DNA of 45,494 nucleotides from an uncultured Phascolarctobacterium sp. (GCF_937920985.1 NZ_CALDXR010000037.1:1-45494); one strand, 5' to 3'. Shown: positions 7,964 through 17,104, counted from the first letter of the stretch. Notes: generated from the letters alone by a model not told the origin. Numbers and translations: made by a program.

Positions 7964-9097
7964 TTATTTTACCGCAGCCTTCAGAATACCATGTACCATC
8001 AGCGCAGAATTGTACAAATCCTCTTCCTTGATGTATTCGTCAACAGTATGGACATTGCTCATGCCCGTGCCCAAGATTACGCTCGGCAGACCATAAGCAT
8101 TCAGGAAGTTGGCATCACTGCCGCCGCCGGTAACCGTAATATCCGGCGTAAAGCCATGCATTGCGCAGGCAGCTTTTGCCAGCGTCACAACATCGCTGTC
8201 CTCAGCAACAGCAAAGGAATCGTACTTGTTATCTACAAAGACTTCAGCCTTAGCGCCGTATTTTTCAGCACTGGTTGCAATAGTTTCTACGATTTCCTTG
8301 CAGATAGCCTCCAGCTTTTCCTTGTTACGGCTGCGCGCATCGCCTTCAATGGTTACCAGATCAGGCACAATATTGGTTGCCTTACCGCCGCCGATAATGC
8401 CGATATTGCAGGTAGTTTCCTCATCAATACGGCCATAGCGCTTAACATCAGCAAGAGCCTTGGCAGCAATCATAATGGAGTTGATGCCCTTTTCCGGCTC
8501 CAGTCCGCCATGAGCGGTTCTGCCAATAATATCGATTTTATATTTTTTCTGGCCGGGAGCACCAATAACAATCTCGCCCGGAGCGCCTTCACCATCCAGT
8601 GCATAGCCAACGTCGGCACGTAGCTTGGAGCGGTCGAGGCAACGGGAGCCGTTAACGCCGCCCTCCTCGCAAACTGTAAAGAGTATCTGGATATCACCAT
8701 GCGGAGCGCCTTCCTCCAGCAGCAGGCGAATACCCTCTAAAATACCCTCAACGCCGGATTTATCGTCACCGCCGAGAATAGTGGTGCCGTCGCTGTATAA
8801 AACGCCGTCCTTTTGGATAACGGTAGTGCCGCCGCAGGGCTCAACACCGTCCATATGTGCAGAAAGCAGCACGCGTACCGCACCTTCAGCTCCTGCGCTG
8901 GCAGGCAAAAATGCCCACAGATTACCACAGTTGCCGCCCAGCTTTTCACCGGCGTCATCCTCTTCCACCGTAAAGCCGAGAGCCTCCAATTTGCCTTTGA
9001 GCAGTTCGAATACCGGACGCTCCTGCAGGCTGTGACAAGGCAGAGCAACAATTTCCTTAAATTCTGCGAGCATACGCTCCTTATTTACTTGCGTCAT
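7964..9097 (-). CDS. M20 family metallopeptidase, PepT-like (tripeptide aminopeptidase family)
   Basis: A cytoplasmic di-zinc aminopeptidase of the M20B / peptidase-T-like group, probably trimming small peptides. The metal and catalytic residues are visible in order: SAHMDGV (H81, D83), GGDDKSG (bridging D111), VCEEGG (E144/E145), ALDGEG (D168) and NVHTVDEY (H350). The dimerisation lid lies between about residues 175 and 285. The 377-aa length is usual for the PepT2/YqjE type, which is shorter than classic PepT. It follows mntP by 76 bases in the same operon. Confidence 0.9.
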   Translation of the reverse strand: MTQVNKERMLAEFKEIVALPCHSLQERPVFELLKGKLEALGFTVEEDDAGEKLGGNCGNLWAFLPASAGAEGAVRVLLSAHMDGVEPCGGTTVIQKDGVLYSDGTTILGGDDKSGVEGILEGIRLLLEEGAPHGDIQILFTVCEEGGVNGSRCLDRSKLRADVGYALDGEGAPGEIVIGAPGQKKYKIDIIGRTAHGGLEPEKGINSIMIAAKALADVKRYGRIDEETTCNIGIIGGGKATNIVPDLVTIEGDARSRNKEKLEAICKEIVETIATSAEKYGAKAEVFVDNKYDSFAVAEDSDVVTLAKAACAMHGFTPDITVTGGGSDANFLNAYGLPSVILGTGMSNVHTVDEYIKEEDLYNSALMVHGILKAAVK

Positions 9098-9173
9098 GTA
9101 TATCTTCCTTTCTATGATATAAATTAAGCTCAGCGTGCCTAAATGGGCAGCAAATCCGCTAAACTTTTATTCC

Positions 9174-9731
9174 TTAAATTATTCCTGTATGTTCCAGCAA
9201 AATTTTGACACCGATAAAAATCAACACCAGGCCGCCGGCTACATCAGCTCTCTTGCCGGCCATAGCTCCCAGCTTAAAGCCAGCCAGACCGCCAAAGGCT
9301 GCGATAGCAAAGGTCACCACGCCAATCAGTATGGAAGCGGACCAGATATCGGTATTCAAAAAGGCCAGGCTGATACCAACTGCCAGAGCATCAATACTGG
9401 TGGCAATCGCCAGCACCGCCATCTCCTTCACGCTATAATCTTTTTTGACATGACAGGCCTCGTTTGCTTCACGAATCATGTTGATTCCCAGATAAAGCAA
9501 TAAGAAAAAGGCAAGCCAATGATCATATTCCGTAATATAATCACGAAACGATACAGCGCCGAAATAGCCTATCACCGGCATCAAAAACTGAAATGCTCCG
9601 AACCAGCTGCCGAAGCGCAAAGCTCCGCGTAGTCTGTTATCCGGTGTCAGCACCATACTGCCGCAAACAGAAACGGCAAAGGCATCCATCGCCAAGCCAA
9701 CTGCCAGCAGCAACAGCTCTGCTAAACTCAT
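9174..9731 (-). CDS. mntP: Manganese efflux pump MntP
   Basis: Exports Mn2+ across the inner membrane. The 185-aa protein has six hydrophobic helices arranged as two repeats. Each repeat carries the family's acidic signature: AMDAFAVSV (D16) and SIDALAVG (D114). The length is typical. The upstream gap to the yjjB-like gene is only 31 bases, so there is no room for the Mn-sensing yybP-ykoY riboswitch that controls mntP in many bacteria; expression must come from the operon promoter or an internal site. Confidence 0.93.
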   Translation of the reverse strand: MSLAELLLLAVGLAMDAFAVSVCGSMVLTPDNRLRGALRFGSWFGAFQFLMPVIGYFGAVSFRDYITEYDHWLAFFLLLYLGINMIREANEACHVKKDYSVKEMAVLAIATSIDALAVGISLAFLNTDIWSASILIGVVTFAIAAFGGLAGFKLGAMAGKRADVAGGLVLIFIGVKILLEHTGII

Positions 9732-9762
9732 ATTTTCTTTCCCTCACTCACTGTAAACAAAT

Positions 9763-10269
9763 CTATTCTTTATTTTCCTTATGCAGCAGCTGCAGCAAGC
9801 GTTCATGATCCTTGCTTATCTTAATTACACGGAACACGCTCGTCATAAGCATCATTCCCAAGGCAATAGCACTGGCATCCATGCCGGTGGTTATGAGAAT
9901 GTTCATGCCCGTGTCGTAATTATTTTCTATAATCGCCGCCATACCGCGATACATGCCGAGTCCCGGCACAATCGGGATAATACCGGGAATAACAAAAATC
10001 GTTACCGGCTGCTTAAAGATACGCGCCGCCAGCTCGCTCAAAAGCGAAAGCGCAACCGTGGCAAAAAGCATGGCATAAAAAGAATCATACGCTAAATCCT
10101 TGCGGATATAGCAATAAACTACCCAGCCTACCGCACCTATAACGCCGCTGACAGGCAGGCTTTTGCGCGGTGCCTGAAACAGAATACCGAAGGCAGCAGT
10201 AGCAATGAATGCAAAGCCAAAGGCTGTAAAATAATTTATGCCCACAGCTTCCACCCCCAGTGATACCAT
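9763..10269 (-). CDS. Threonine/serine exporter ThrE-like, small subunit (YjjB type, DUF3815)
   Basis: An inner-membrane protein of about 168 aa with four to five hydrophobic helices. It corresponds to the C-terminal half of ThrE, here a separate gene as in the E. coli yjjP-yjjB pair, which has been implicated in succinate export. It overlaps the end of the yjjP-like gene by 34 bases. ATG 10269 is the longest start; GTG at 10254 or 10245, behind a GGGGGTGG stretch, would begin closer to the first helix. The transported substrate cannot be told from sequence. Confidence 0.85.
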   Translation of the reverse strand: MVSLGVEAVGINYFTAFGFAFIATAAFGILFQAPRKSLPVSGVIGAVGWVVYCYIRKDLAYDSFYAMLFATVALSLLSELAARIFKQPVTIFVIPGIIPIVPGLGMYRGMAAIIENNYDTGMNILITTGMDASAIALGMMLMTSVFRVIKISKDHERLLQLLHKENKE

Positions 10270-11027
10270 ACAAGCAAACTAAATGCCAGACCAATTGCAA
10301 TGGATGTAGCAAAAAGCATCGCCTCGGCAATACGCGAATTGCCGGAAATCAAATCGCCGGCCATATAATCGCGCAGACCGTTGGTAAAGGCTACACCCGG
10401 CAGGAACGGCATTAGCGCACCTACGATGATATTGGTACGCGTACATTCGCCGTCCATCTCACAGCAAAAAATAGCCAGCGCACCGATTGCCGCACCAGAA
10501 AGCGCATTTTCCCAAAAGGCGCTGGGGCGATAACCACCCAACTGCTTTAACAGCACCATGGAAAGACCGCCGGTAATAAAGGCCGCGATAAAGTCATGGC
10601 TGTTGCCTCCCAGCATCGCCGAAAAGGCTGCCGAGCTGATTGCCGAAGCCATGCAGACACGCCATTTGCCATAGGGCGGTGCCTTGTGACGCAGCTCTTC
10701 CAGATACGCCAGCGTTTCTTTGTAATTCAGCGGCCAGCGTTTCAGATTATAGGAAAAATCGTTCACAGCGCTGATAACGCTCAAATTAGTGCTGCGATAA
10801 CGGATGCGGCTGATAATCGTAGCACCCTCGCTTTCCTCATCGCCTAAAATAATAACCGTCGGCGTAACAAAAACATGAATATCGTGATAGCCGTGCGTAT
10901 GACAGAAGCGGGAAATAGTGTCCTCCACTCTAGAGGTTTCCGCACCGTTTTTCAAAAGTGCCTTGCCCATACCAAGAGCAATATGCAGTGTCTGCTCACG
11001 GCTTAAAGGAGCAGCTTCCAGTCCCAT
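10236..11027 (-). CDS. Threonine/serine exporter ThrE-like, large subunit (YjjP type, DUF1212)
   Basis: A 263-aa protein matching the N-terminal half of ThrE. A soluble domain of about 110 residues (KALLKNGAETSRVEDTI, then VFVTPTVIIL) precedes about five membrane helices. It is expected to pair with the following small subunit to form an exporter of amino or dicarboxylic acids. Its ATG overlaps the stop codon of the UDG-like gene by one base (TA-ATG), showing tight coupling within the operon. A DcuC-type dicarboxylate carrier lies just upstream on the same strand but behind its own terminator. Confidence 0.87.
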   Translation of the reverse strand: MGLEAAPLSREQTLHIALGMGKALLKNGAETSRVEDTISRFCHTHGYHDIHVFVTPTVIILGDEESEGATIISRIRYRSTNLSVISAVNDFSYNLKRWPLNYKETLAYLEELRHKAPPYGKWRVCMASAISSAAFSAMLGGNSHDFIAAFITGGLSMVLLKQLGGYRPSAFWENALSGAAIGALAIFCCEMDGECTRTNIIVGALMPFLPGVAFTNGLRDYMAGDLISGNSRIAEAMLFATSIAIGLAFSLLVWYHWGWKLWA

Positions 11028-11719
11028 TATGCCTCACCGCCTAACAGCTGCGCTACTGCCGCACGGAAGCGGTTGGCACCGCCCATAGACGGATGCGGCA
11101 CAGCCATACATTCAACGCCGTAACGAGACAGCGTTGTCGCCGCCTTCTGACCGATGGCAACAATTTTCATCCCCGGACGCAGCTCCAGCAGCATCCGCGC
11201 GTACTCAATGCCTACATCAAGCTCGCTCGGTGAGGGCGTACGGTTAGTCAGCAGGTTGCCTGCTTTATACGGATGAAACGGAAAAATATTCCAAAGAATA
11301 ACATCAAAGGACGCAAGGCCATGACTGTTCAGCGCGTTCCAGACAACAGTATCCGTAGGCTCGTTAAAGCCCTTCAGGCGCTGCGTATTGTTCAGCATTG
11401 CGCTGCCTGCATCACTCGTGCGGCGGTAATCCCATTCGCCCAGCACGCTTTTCGGCTCTACATCAGGATGATGGCCCAGCAGAATCCGCTCCGAAGTAAT
11501 AGCAATGCCGCTGAAATGACCGCCCTGATAGCCCAAGGCCTCGGCAATAAACAAATAATGTGCATCCGGACGCAGCTCCAGATAACGGCGCAGATTGGCA
11601 CTGCGGATAATGGGAGCCTGCGGGCCTATATCACAGCTTGTATCAAAATCACGCCAGGGATTAAAAACCTGCTCGCTGTGATAGCTTTGTAATTTATCAA
11701 GAAAAGTATTAATCTCCAT
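11027..11719 (-). CDS. Uracil-DNA glycosylase superfamily protein
   Basis: About 230 aa with the fold markers of the UDG superfamily: LFIAEALGYQGGHFSGIAIT (the GEAPG-like first motif) and VPHPSMGGANRF (the HPS second motif near the C-terminus). It probably excises damaged or deaminated bases, but its subfamily is not one I can name and the catalytic residue is uncertain. Two in-frame ATGs exist, at 11731 and 11719; GGAGGG lies just upstream of the second and none before the first, so 11719 is preferred. It is the first gene of the operon running to 7780. Confidence 0.8.
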   Translation of the reverse strand: MEINTFLDKLQSYHSEQVFNPWRDFDTSCDIGPQAPIIRSANLRRYLELRPDAHYLFIAEALGYQGGHFSGIAITSERILLGHHPDVEPKSVLGEWDYRRTSDAGSAMLNNTQRLKGFNEPTDTVVWNALNSHGLASFDVILWNIFPFHPYKAGNLLTNRTPSPSELDVGIEYARMLLELRPGMKIVAIGQKAATTLSRYGVECMAVPHPSMGGANRFRAAVAQLLGGEA

Positions 11720-11765
11720 GATTCCCTCCATGCATTATTATACCGCATAGAGGCAAGTCGTCGCA

Positions 11766-11806
11766 ATAAAAATGGATGCGAAGCAACAGTTCCGCATCCA
11801 TTTTCT
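11766..11806 (-). terminator. Intrinsic terminator of dcuC
   Basis: The stem AATGGATGCG (11771-11780) with CGCATCCATT (11793-11802) extends through flanking A/T pairs. The minus strand continues with TTTTATTG. Confidence 0.8.
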
Positions 11807-11826
11807 GCTTTAAACAGTATCAAATT

Positions 11827-13083
11827 TTAGAACAGCAGCAGTATCATGCCTACAACCAGCGCCAAGGTAATACCCAACGCATTACGCTTGCAAACCTCCA
11901 TCGGGTCTACACCGGCAATGCCTGCGCAGATAATAGTAGCACCGGCAATCGGGGAAATAGTACGGCCGAGAGTACCGCCCAAAGCTGCAATAGAGCCCAT
12001 GTTCATGGTTTCCAGGCCAAACTGAGCAGCATGCGGAGTAACTGCTTCGTTGAACGCAACGGTTGCAGCGTCACCGGAGCCGGAAATAAGTGCCAGCACA
12101 AACGGACCGAAGGTGGCAGCAATTTTAACAATACCGGTAGAATTCAGCATCCAGTTAATCAGCGCCTTAATCAGTCCCAAAGCATTCAGGCCTGCTACGA
12201 AAACGCCTACGGAAATAATAATACCGATGATATTAGCATAAGCATCGCCCATGCCGTCAAAGAAGCTCTTAGTCAGCTCAACAGGATTTTTACGGGTTAC
12301 TGCCAAGGACAGGATTGCGCCGATAACCATAGCGTGGGGTACGCCCATTTTCAGCGCAGGCACCAGCTTGGTGCTGCCCAGCAGCAGAATAATAACCGGA
12401 ACCAGCGGCATAACGGCGAAAAGCGGATTAATGCCGAAGTTTTCGTCAACACCTGCTTCGCCTTCCGGAGCAAAGCCTCTGTTTTCCTTCAGCACAACTG
12501 CCATAACGGTCAATACAGCTGCAGCAATGATTACGCCGACTACAGTTGCCAGCATATGGTTGGCAATTACATCAGTAACCTGTACACCTGCCAGCTTAGC
12601 GATAACGGCGTTATGTACCAGGCCGGGGTTCAGCATACTGCCATAGGTACCGGATTTAACGGCAGCAGCAGCCATTGCCGGATGAATGCCCGCAGACATC
12701 ATAATCGGAATAAAAATTACGCCTACCGCAGCACTGCAGCCTGCAGCACTGGGGATAGCAATATTAACAACAAAGGTTGCCAGCGTAGCACCGGGAATGA
12801 GCAAAAAGCCCATTTTTTTCAAAACCTTACCAATAGCAACAACCAAATGCTTGTCGCAGCCCGTATACTTCATGCACCAGGCAAAGCCCATGCAGGAACA
12901 AACAGAAGTAATCAGACCGGCATTAGTCATGCTTTTGGCAAAAGCATCAAGAGAAGCCATTGGCTTGCCGGCAATACAGCACATCAGAATACCAGCGGCA
13001 ATAAGTACCATTCTGGATTCATGTCGTTTCAACAAAAGATAAATTACACCGATAACAACGAGTGCACCAATTATCAGAAACAT
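11827..13083 (-). CDS. dcuC: Anaerobic C4-dicarboxylate transporter, DcuC family
   Basis: An inner-membrane carrier of about 417 aa with 11-12 hydrophobic helices, expected to move succinate, fumarate or related C4 acids. Family-typical stretches include IPSAAGCSAAVGVIFIP, AAVKSGTYGSMLNPG and SGSGDAATVAFNEAVTPHA. Start 13083 is chosen because GGAGGG lies seven bases upstream; ATG 13089 would be two bases from it, and the longer reading from 13116 has no ribosome binding site. It is a single-gene unit. In succinate-fermenting Negativicutes such a carrier would feed or drain succinate; this role is inferred. Confidence 0.88.
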   Translation of the reverse strand: MFLIIGALVVIGVIYLLLKRHESRMVLIAAGILMCCIAGKPMASLDAFAKSMTNAGLITSVCSCMGFAWCMKYTGCDKHLVVAIGKVLKKMGFLLIPGATLATFVVNIAIPSAAGCSAAVGVIFIPIMMSAGIHPAMAAAAVKSGTYGSMLNPGLVHNAVIAKLAGVQVTDVIANHMLATVVGVIIAAAVLTVMAVVLKENRGFAPEGEAGVDENFGINPLFAVMPLVPVIILLLGSTKLVPALKMGVPHAMVIGAILSLAVTRKNPVELTKSFFDGMGDAYANIIGIIISVGVFVAGLNALGLIKALINWMLNSTGIVKIAATFGPFVLALISGSGDAATVAFNEAVTPHAAQFGLETMNMGSIAALGGTLGRTISPIAGATIICAGIAGVDPMEVCKRNALGITLALVVGMILLLF

Positions 13084-13120
13084 CTTCATTCCCTCCATAA
13101 AATTATTTTTTTGCATTAAT

Positions 13121-13149
13121 ATTATATGTGATAGAAATGCTTTTGAAAA
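13121..13149 (-). promoter_or_regulatory. Probable promoter of dcuC
   Basis: On the minus strand a perfect TATAAT (13121-13126) is preceded, at 17 bases, by TTTTCA (13144-13149, four of six matches). It lies about 38 bases before the chosen start codon. Confidence 0.5.
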
Positions 13150-13211
13150 GTGTATTGTTAATTGTATACATAATACTTGTTTTCTTCAGCTAAGTTTATA
13201 TAGCAAAAGTA

Positions 13212-13247
13212 CAAATACCGTCCCACATTTCTGTAGAACGGTATTTT
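13212..13247 (-). terminator. Terminator behind the membrane sulfatase gene
   Basis: AAATACCGT (13213-13221) pairs with ACGGTATTT (13238-13246). The T-run is better on the plus strand (TTTTTT), so it may also stop antisense transcription. Confidence 0.65.
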
Positions 13248-13256
13248 TTAATAACT

Positions 13257-15290
13257 TTATTGATGCCACAATCCATAATAATGAATAATATAGTTTGTTA
13301 AAGCATCCTCATATTCTGTATCCGGTACAGGCTTATCCATCTGGTCGACAAAATGACGCTCATCCGACCAGTAGAACGCCTTACCGCCAAAGTAGCCCAA
13401 GGCATAAGGAATATCAGTACGCTGCAGAAGATTGCGGCCCATGAATTTTTCCGGCACATCAATGCCCAACAGATACAAAAGCGTCGGCGCCAGATCAATC
13501 TGCGAAGCATATTCATTGGTGCGCAGATTATTGAGCGGCGCCAAGTTCTTCGATACAAAAATCAGCGGAATCGGTGCAATGCTCTGTTTATCCTCAGCCT
13601 TGGTAACAAGCTTCGTATACTCGCCGCCGCTGTGCGGATTATGGTCACTCGTAATGATGAACAGCGTTCTGTCATCCATCAGTCCGCGCTTCTGTGCTTC
13701 CTTAAAGAAATGCTCCAGCGTTTTATCAACCCAATATACGCCGCGCACTGTAATAAAGTGATTGCTGCGCACATTATCCGGCATTTCGTTCCAGCTGAAG
13801 CCGGTGTAAGGATAAGGCTGATGCATATCCAGTGTTTTGGTAACCATCACCAGACGGTCATTCTTTGCTTTGGCTTTTTCCAGCAGCTTCAGTGTTTCCT
13901 CATACATTACGTCATTATGAAAGCCCCAGCCGCTGGCACCGGTATAGCCCTGCTTTTCCAGATATTCCTTGGCATAGTATTCGTTCATACCGAACTGCGT
14001 CGGATATTCGCGCAGCTCATTGGCATAATACTGGCTGGAAGCGTTCATAAAGATGCCTCGCATTCCCGCTGCCTGCGCGCTGCGGAACAGCGAGGGCGTA
14101 TTTTTGCCGGAAATATCCTTATCCATAATCAGATGCGAACGGAAGGTAGCATTAAGGCCCTGCGTTGTCGGCACGGCAGAGGAATAATACCTGTTCATAT
14201 GCGGATAACGGATAACAAGACTATTTAAGAACGGAGTAGCCTCTTCGGGAATATCCTTGTTATAGTAGTTAATGTAATCACGGTGCATGGATTCCAGAAT
14301 CAGCAGAACAACTCGGTCATACTGCGGTTTGATTTTGGCAATCTTTGCTTTAGGCTCATCTATACCCATTTCCGTCAGACGTGTTTTATCCTTTGCAGTC
14401 AGCTCGCGCTGCTCCACATGCTTGCCGCCGGCAATTTTATCCGTATCAAAAATTGCCTTGCTGACAAAGTTCACATTAACAGGAACAGAAAGCATATTGC
14501 GATAGTTCATACGTGTCTTTTCGTTCTCTACCTCGGCGTACATACCGATAACATTTTCCACGCCGTACATGCCTGCATAACCAAGCAATCTGTCGGTAAG
14601 GTTCAAGCCCAAGGTAAACATGGCCACGCACAGCAGTGACCAGGCAAAGTTCGGCTTACGCTTTTGCGGCTTCGGTACATAAAAAAGCAGTAAAATAACA
14701 ACTATGCTGATAACAATACCGGCAATCATCGTATTGCTCATCGTCGCAAAAATACCTTTAACAGCATAGATATTCAGGTTTTGGAAGAGAACGCTCTCCA
14801 CGTGCATGGAGGTCTGCCAAAAATAGAAGCCGTCAAAAACCACTGCCAGAGCAGAAAATACATAAACGGCAAAATAAAGGATTTTCATCCCGATATTAGG
14901 CCATTTATGGTAGCACATTGCCATCAGCAGCACAATAAAAATGTTATTGTTAATACCGGCCAGCACGGAAAGGCTTGTCTGCAAACCTTTATCAAGACTA
15001 AGCTGGTTTACCATAAAAAATGCTTCGCCCAGATAAAGAATACCGATAACAATAACGGGAAAATAGCGCTGCAATCTGTCCGGCACACGCTTACGCCGGT
15101 AATACAGTACATACGCTATCTCTGCCAAAACGCTGTCACGCAATACATGATCAAAAATCTGAAAACCAAACTCATTCAGCGGAAAGGGGTGCGTTCCGCC
15201 GAAGCTCTGCCAGGCAAAGAAGCCTTCAACTATACAGGCTGCTATAATAAAAATCAGCCAGCCCATTTTTCTGCTAATCCTATTCACCAT
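13257..15290 (-). CDS. Membrane-anchored sulfatase/phosphoglycerol-transferase family protein (LtaS/EptA-like)
   Basis: A 677-aa inner-membrane enzyme with about five N-terminal helices (residues 10-215) and a periplasmic alkaline-phosphatase-superfamily domain from about residue 300. Visible motifs are VVLLILESMHRDYI (first metal Asp/Glu region), SSAVPTTQGLNATF (candidate Thr nucleophile), ITSDHNPHSGG (metal D and H) and QIDLAPTLLYLLGI. Such enzymes move phosphoglycerol or phosphoethanolamine onto glycolipids or envelope polymers. It sits 15 bases behind a lipid-kinase-like gene and downstream of gtrA, which fits an envelope-lipid modification operon. The donor and acceptor cannot be told from sequence. 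Confidence 0.85.
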   Translation of the reverse strand: MVNRISRKMGWLIFIIAACIVEGFFAWQSFGGTHPFPLNEFGFQIFDHVLRDSVLAEIAYVLYYRRKRVPDRLQRYFPVIVIGILYLGEAFFMVNQLSLDKGLQTSLSVLAGINNNIFIVLLMAMCYHKWPNIGMKILYFAVYVFSALAVVFDGFYFWQTSMHVESVLFQNLNIYAVKGIFATMSNTMIAGIVISIVVILLLFYVPKPQKRKPNFAWSLLCVAMFTLGLNLTDRLLGYAGMYGVENVIGMYAEVENEKTRMNYRNMLSVPVNVNFVSKAIFDTDKIAGGKHVEQRELTAKDKTRLTEMGIDEPKAKIAKIKPQYDRVVLLILESMHRDYINYYNKDIPEEATPFLNSLVIRYPHMNRYYSSAVPTTQGLNATFRSHLIMDKDISGKNTPSLFRSAQAAGMRGIFMNASSQYYANELREYPTQFGMNEYYAKEYLEKQGYTGASGWGFHNDVMYEETLKLLEKAKAKNDRLVMVTKTLDMHQPYPYTGFSWNEMPDNVRSNHFITVRGVYWVDKTLEHFFKEAQKRGLMDDRTLFIITSDHNPHSGGEYTKLVTKAEDKQSIAPIPLIFVSKNLAPLNNLRTNEYASQIDLAPTLLYLLGIDVPEKFMGRNLLQRTDIPYALGYFGGKAFYWSDERHFVDQMDKPVPDTEYEDALTNYIIHYYGLWHQ

Positions 15291-15305
15291 ACACCATTTC
15301 CTTGC

Positions 15306-16247
15306 TTACGCCAAAAACTTAATCGGCTCGGACTCCATCTCGATTAAAAGCGGAGCAGTTGTTACAGCATCTCCATCAAGCTCTGCTGCAAAATTCTCTT
15401 CATTGCAGCGTATTTCCATCTTCTTCGCTGCACGGATAATAATATCATTATCCAGCGTCAGCGCCTCCATAGCAATGCAGGCAGCATAACGGATAAAATC
15501 GCCGCGCTTATCCCCGGTAAACAGCGCCGCATGTAAAAGAGGTGATGAAAGCGACGCACCGTTAAAGAGGTTATAACGTCCTGCATAATAGCGGCTCTTG
15601 CCTACAATAACAGAGGTTGCCTCATGCCACTGTTCTTCATCATCAAAGCGTACCTGAAAACGGTAACGCCAGTTGTTAAACAGAAATTCCTTACGCATAA
15701 TCTCTGTTCCCTGCCAAACATAAGCAAGCTTGTTGAGCAGCTTTTTCTCTTTTTCGGTCACCTTGTCTACTACAAGGGAATCAAAGCCTATACCGGCAAC
15801 CGTCAGGAAAACATTGCCGTTGGCGCGTCCCAGATAAACCGGCACCTCAATGCCTTTTGACACACGCTTAAACCATTTATGCGGGTCTGCCTTCAGCAGC
15901 AGCTCCTTAGCCACCAGATTTACCGTACCGGCAGGAAAAACGCTGATATAGGGCACATACTTGCGATTAGCCAGCTGTTCAATCATAGCCCTGATTGTAC
16001 CGTCACCGCCGGCAATTATCACCCAATCAACCTTTTCCTCAACTATTTCCGCAGCAATCTGCGGTATCTGGTCAAAAAAGCGGATATCCCGCATTTCTGC
16101 ATTTTTAGGTCCGACTAATTCCTTCACCAGCTTATAGGTTTCATTCACCTTAGCCATCATGCTGGCAAAAAGCTGTTTACCGGAATTACGGTTATACAAA
16201 AGCACAACCTTTTTAAATTTTTTTACGTCTACATATTCTACAGGCAT
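15306..16247 (-). CDS. Diacylglycerol-kinase-family lipid kinase (DagK/YegS type)
   Basis: A 313-aa cytoplasmic, membrane-associated kinase. The nucleotide signature AGGDGT lies at residues 79-84, after the initial LLYNRNSGK. A second segment, GIGFDSLVVDKV, and the C-terminal beta domain ending ELDGDAVTTAPLLIE are typical. It would phosphorylate diacylglycerol or another lipid alcohol with ATP. Next to a phosphoglycerol-type transferase it may recycle the diacylglycerol that enzyme releases (inference). It starts two bases after the GtrA-like gene stops. Confidence 0.88.
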   Translation of the reverse strand: MPVEYVDVKKFKKVVLLYNRNSGKQLFASMMAKVNETYKLVKELVGPKNAEMRDIRFFDQIPQIAAEIVEEKVDWVIIAGGDGTIRAMIEQLANRKYVPYISVFPAGTVNLVAKELLLKADPHKWFKRVSKGIEVPVYLGRANGNVFLTVAGIGFDSLVVDKVTEKEKKLLNKLAYVWQGTEIMRKEFLFNNWRYRFQVRFDDEEQWHEATSVIVGKSRYYAGRYNLFNGASLSSPLLHAALFTGDKRGDFIRYAACIAMEALTLDNDIIIRAAKKMEIRCNEENFAAELDGDAVTTAPLLIEMESEPIKFLA

Positions 16248-16249
16248 AT

Positions 16250-16687
16250 CTAACTCCTAAAAATCCATTTTTTGCGTGAGAGATAGTTCCATACAACAAC
16301 AATACAGCTTGTCAGCACCTTAGACAGCATTGGCTGCCAGTCAAGCAAGCTGACGAAAATATACATCAGCAGCAGGTTAAACGCCAAACCTATGCAGCTT
16401 ACCAAAAACACCAGGCTAAGCTCCTTGCCGCGTTTATAACGGCTGCCACTGTCAAAAACCAGAACATTGCCCAAGAAATAATGATACAGTGTTGCCAGAC
16501 AAAAGGATAAGGCTGTTGCCAGCATGGTCAGCAGTGTAAGGCTCAGGCCACTTAAAAGATAGTGGAAGAAAATATAGAACAAGGCCCACTCCACCAAGGC
16601 CGCCGTGCCACCGACAAACAGATACAGCAAGAGCTTAATCAGCTCGCTGTCCGTATAATCAACACCAAATAATATTTTCCTGCGCAT
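16250..16687 (-). CDS. GtrA family membrane protein
   Basis: A 145-aa protein with four hydrophobic helices, the standard size and layout of GtrA-like proteins. These are thought to help move polyprenyl-linked sugars or lipid precursors across the inner membrane. The FVGGTAALVEWALFYIFF start and NYLSRKKWIFRS end are family-typical. It is the first gene of a three-gene operon with the lipid kinase and the membrane sulfatase. Confidence 0.85.
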   Translation of the reverse strand: MRRKILFGVDYTDSELIKLLLYLFVGGTAALVEWALFYIFFHYLLSGLSLTLLTMLATALSFCLATLYHYFLGNVLVFDSGSRYKRGKELSLVFLVSCIGLAFNLLLMYIFVSLLDWQPMLSKVLTSCIVVVWNYLSRKKWIFRS

Positions 16688-16945
16688 AGCGTACTCCAGT
16701 CATAGTATAATAGCTTATTATATCATCTTTAAGCGAAGTTTTCAAAGCTTTCCGGTAGGAGATGCTGATGGTGCCAGATTTATATATTTATAAAATTGTT
16801 GAAAAAAGATACACTGACCGCTCCTTTTGTATACTGTATTTTTACCAGCTCCAGCGCCATTGCAGACTGCAATATCAGTAAAACAGCAAAGATTCCCTAT
16901 TGGGCAATCAGTGCGACAAATCCCTCTGTAACACTGGCCAAAGAC
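16688..16945. other. Intergenic stretch, possible decayed coding sequence
   Basis: No intact gene is seen. On the minus strand one frame reads as a broken hydrophobic peptide (ASVTEGFVALIAQ, a stop, then GIFAVLLILQSAMALELV), which could be what is left of a membrane-protein gene. No family can be named. Confidence 0.25.
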
Positions 16946-17036
16946 GCACAGCCCCGGAAATAATTAGCAGATCCTTATTATCGCCTTACAACTTTTTAAT
17001 AGCATCTGAATTTAACTCAAAACTAAGAATAAAAAT
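16946..17036 (-). pseudogene. Remnant of a second copy of the secreted alpha/beta hydrolase
   Basis: Positions 16946-17007 match 18189-18250, inside the C-terminal part of the hydrolase at 18112-19227, over 62 aligned bases with about nine or ten mismatches and no gaps. The minus strand encodes DAIKKL-stop-GDNKDLLIISGAV, against DAFKKLQGDNKELLIIPGAV in the intact gene, so the Gln codon has become TAA. Immediately upstream, 17008-17036 resembles the hydrolase's promoter dyad (TTTGAGTTAA). Most of the coding region has therefore been deleted from this copy. Confidence 0.75.
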
Positions 17037-17039
17037 CAC

Positions 17040-17070
17040 AAAAATAGAGCGATGCTTTCGCACCGCTCTA
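17040..17070 (-). terminator. Intrinsic terminator of the PepSY gene
   Basis: TAGAGCG (17045-17051) pairs with CGCTCTA (17064-17070), with TGC/GCA pairing around a TTTC loop. TTTTTG follows on the minus strand. Confidence 0.75.
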
Positions 17071-17104
17071 AAAAATTTCTAAAACTCTTATAGCCAAATT
17101 ATTC

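Noticed and set aside
9732..9762. Mn-sensing yybP-ykoY riboswitch before mntP
   Set aside because: Only 31 bases separate mntP from the upstream coding region, too short for the riboswitch, and no such fold is seen.
11776..13119. 447-aa open frame on the plus strand opposite dcuC
   Set aside because: Its Asn/Gln/His-rich composition is that of an antisense shadow; the opposite frame is a clear DcuC carrier with a ribosome binding site.
16900..17082. 60-aa open frame on the plus strand
   Set aside because: It runs antisense through the hydrolase remnant and the PepSY terminator and has no ribosome binding site.
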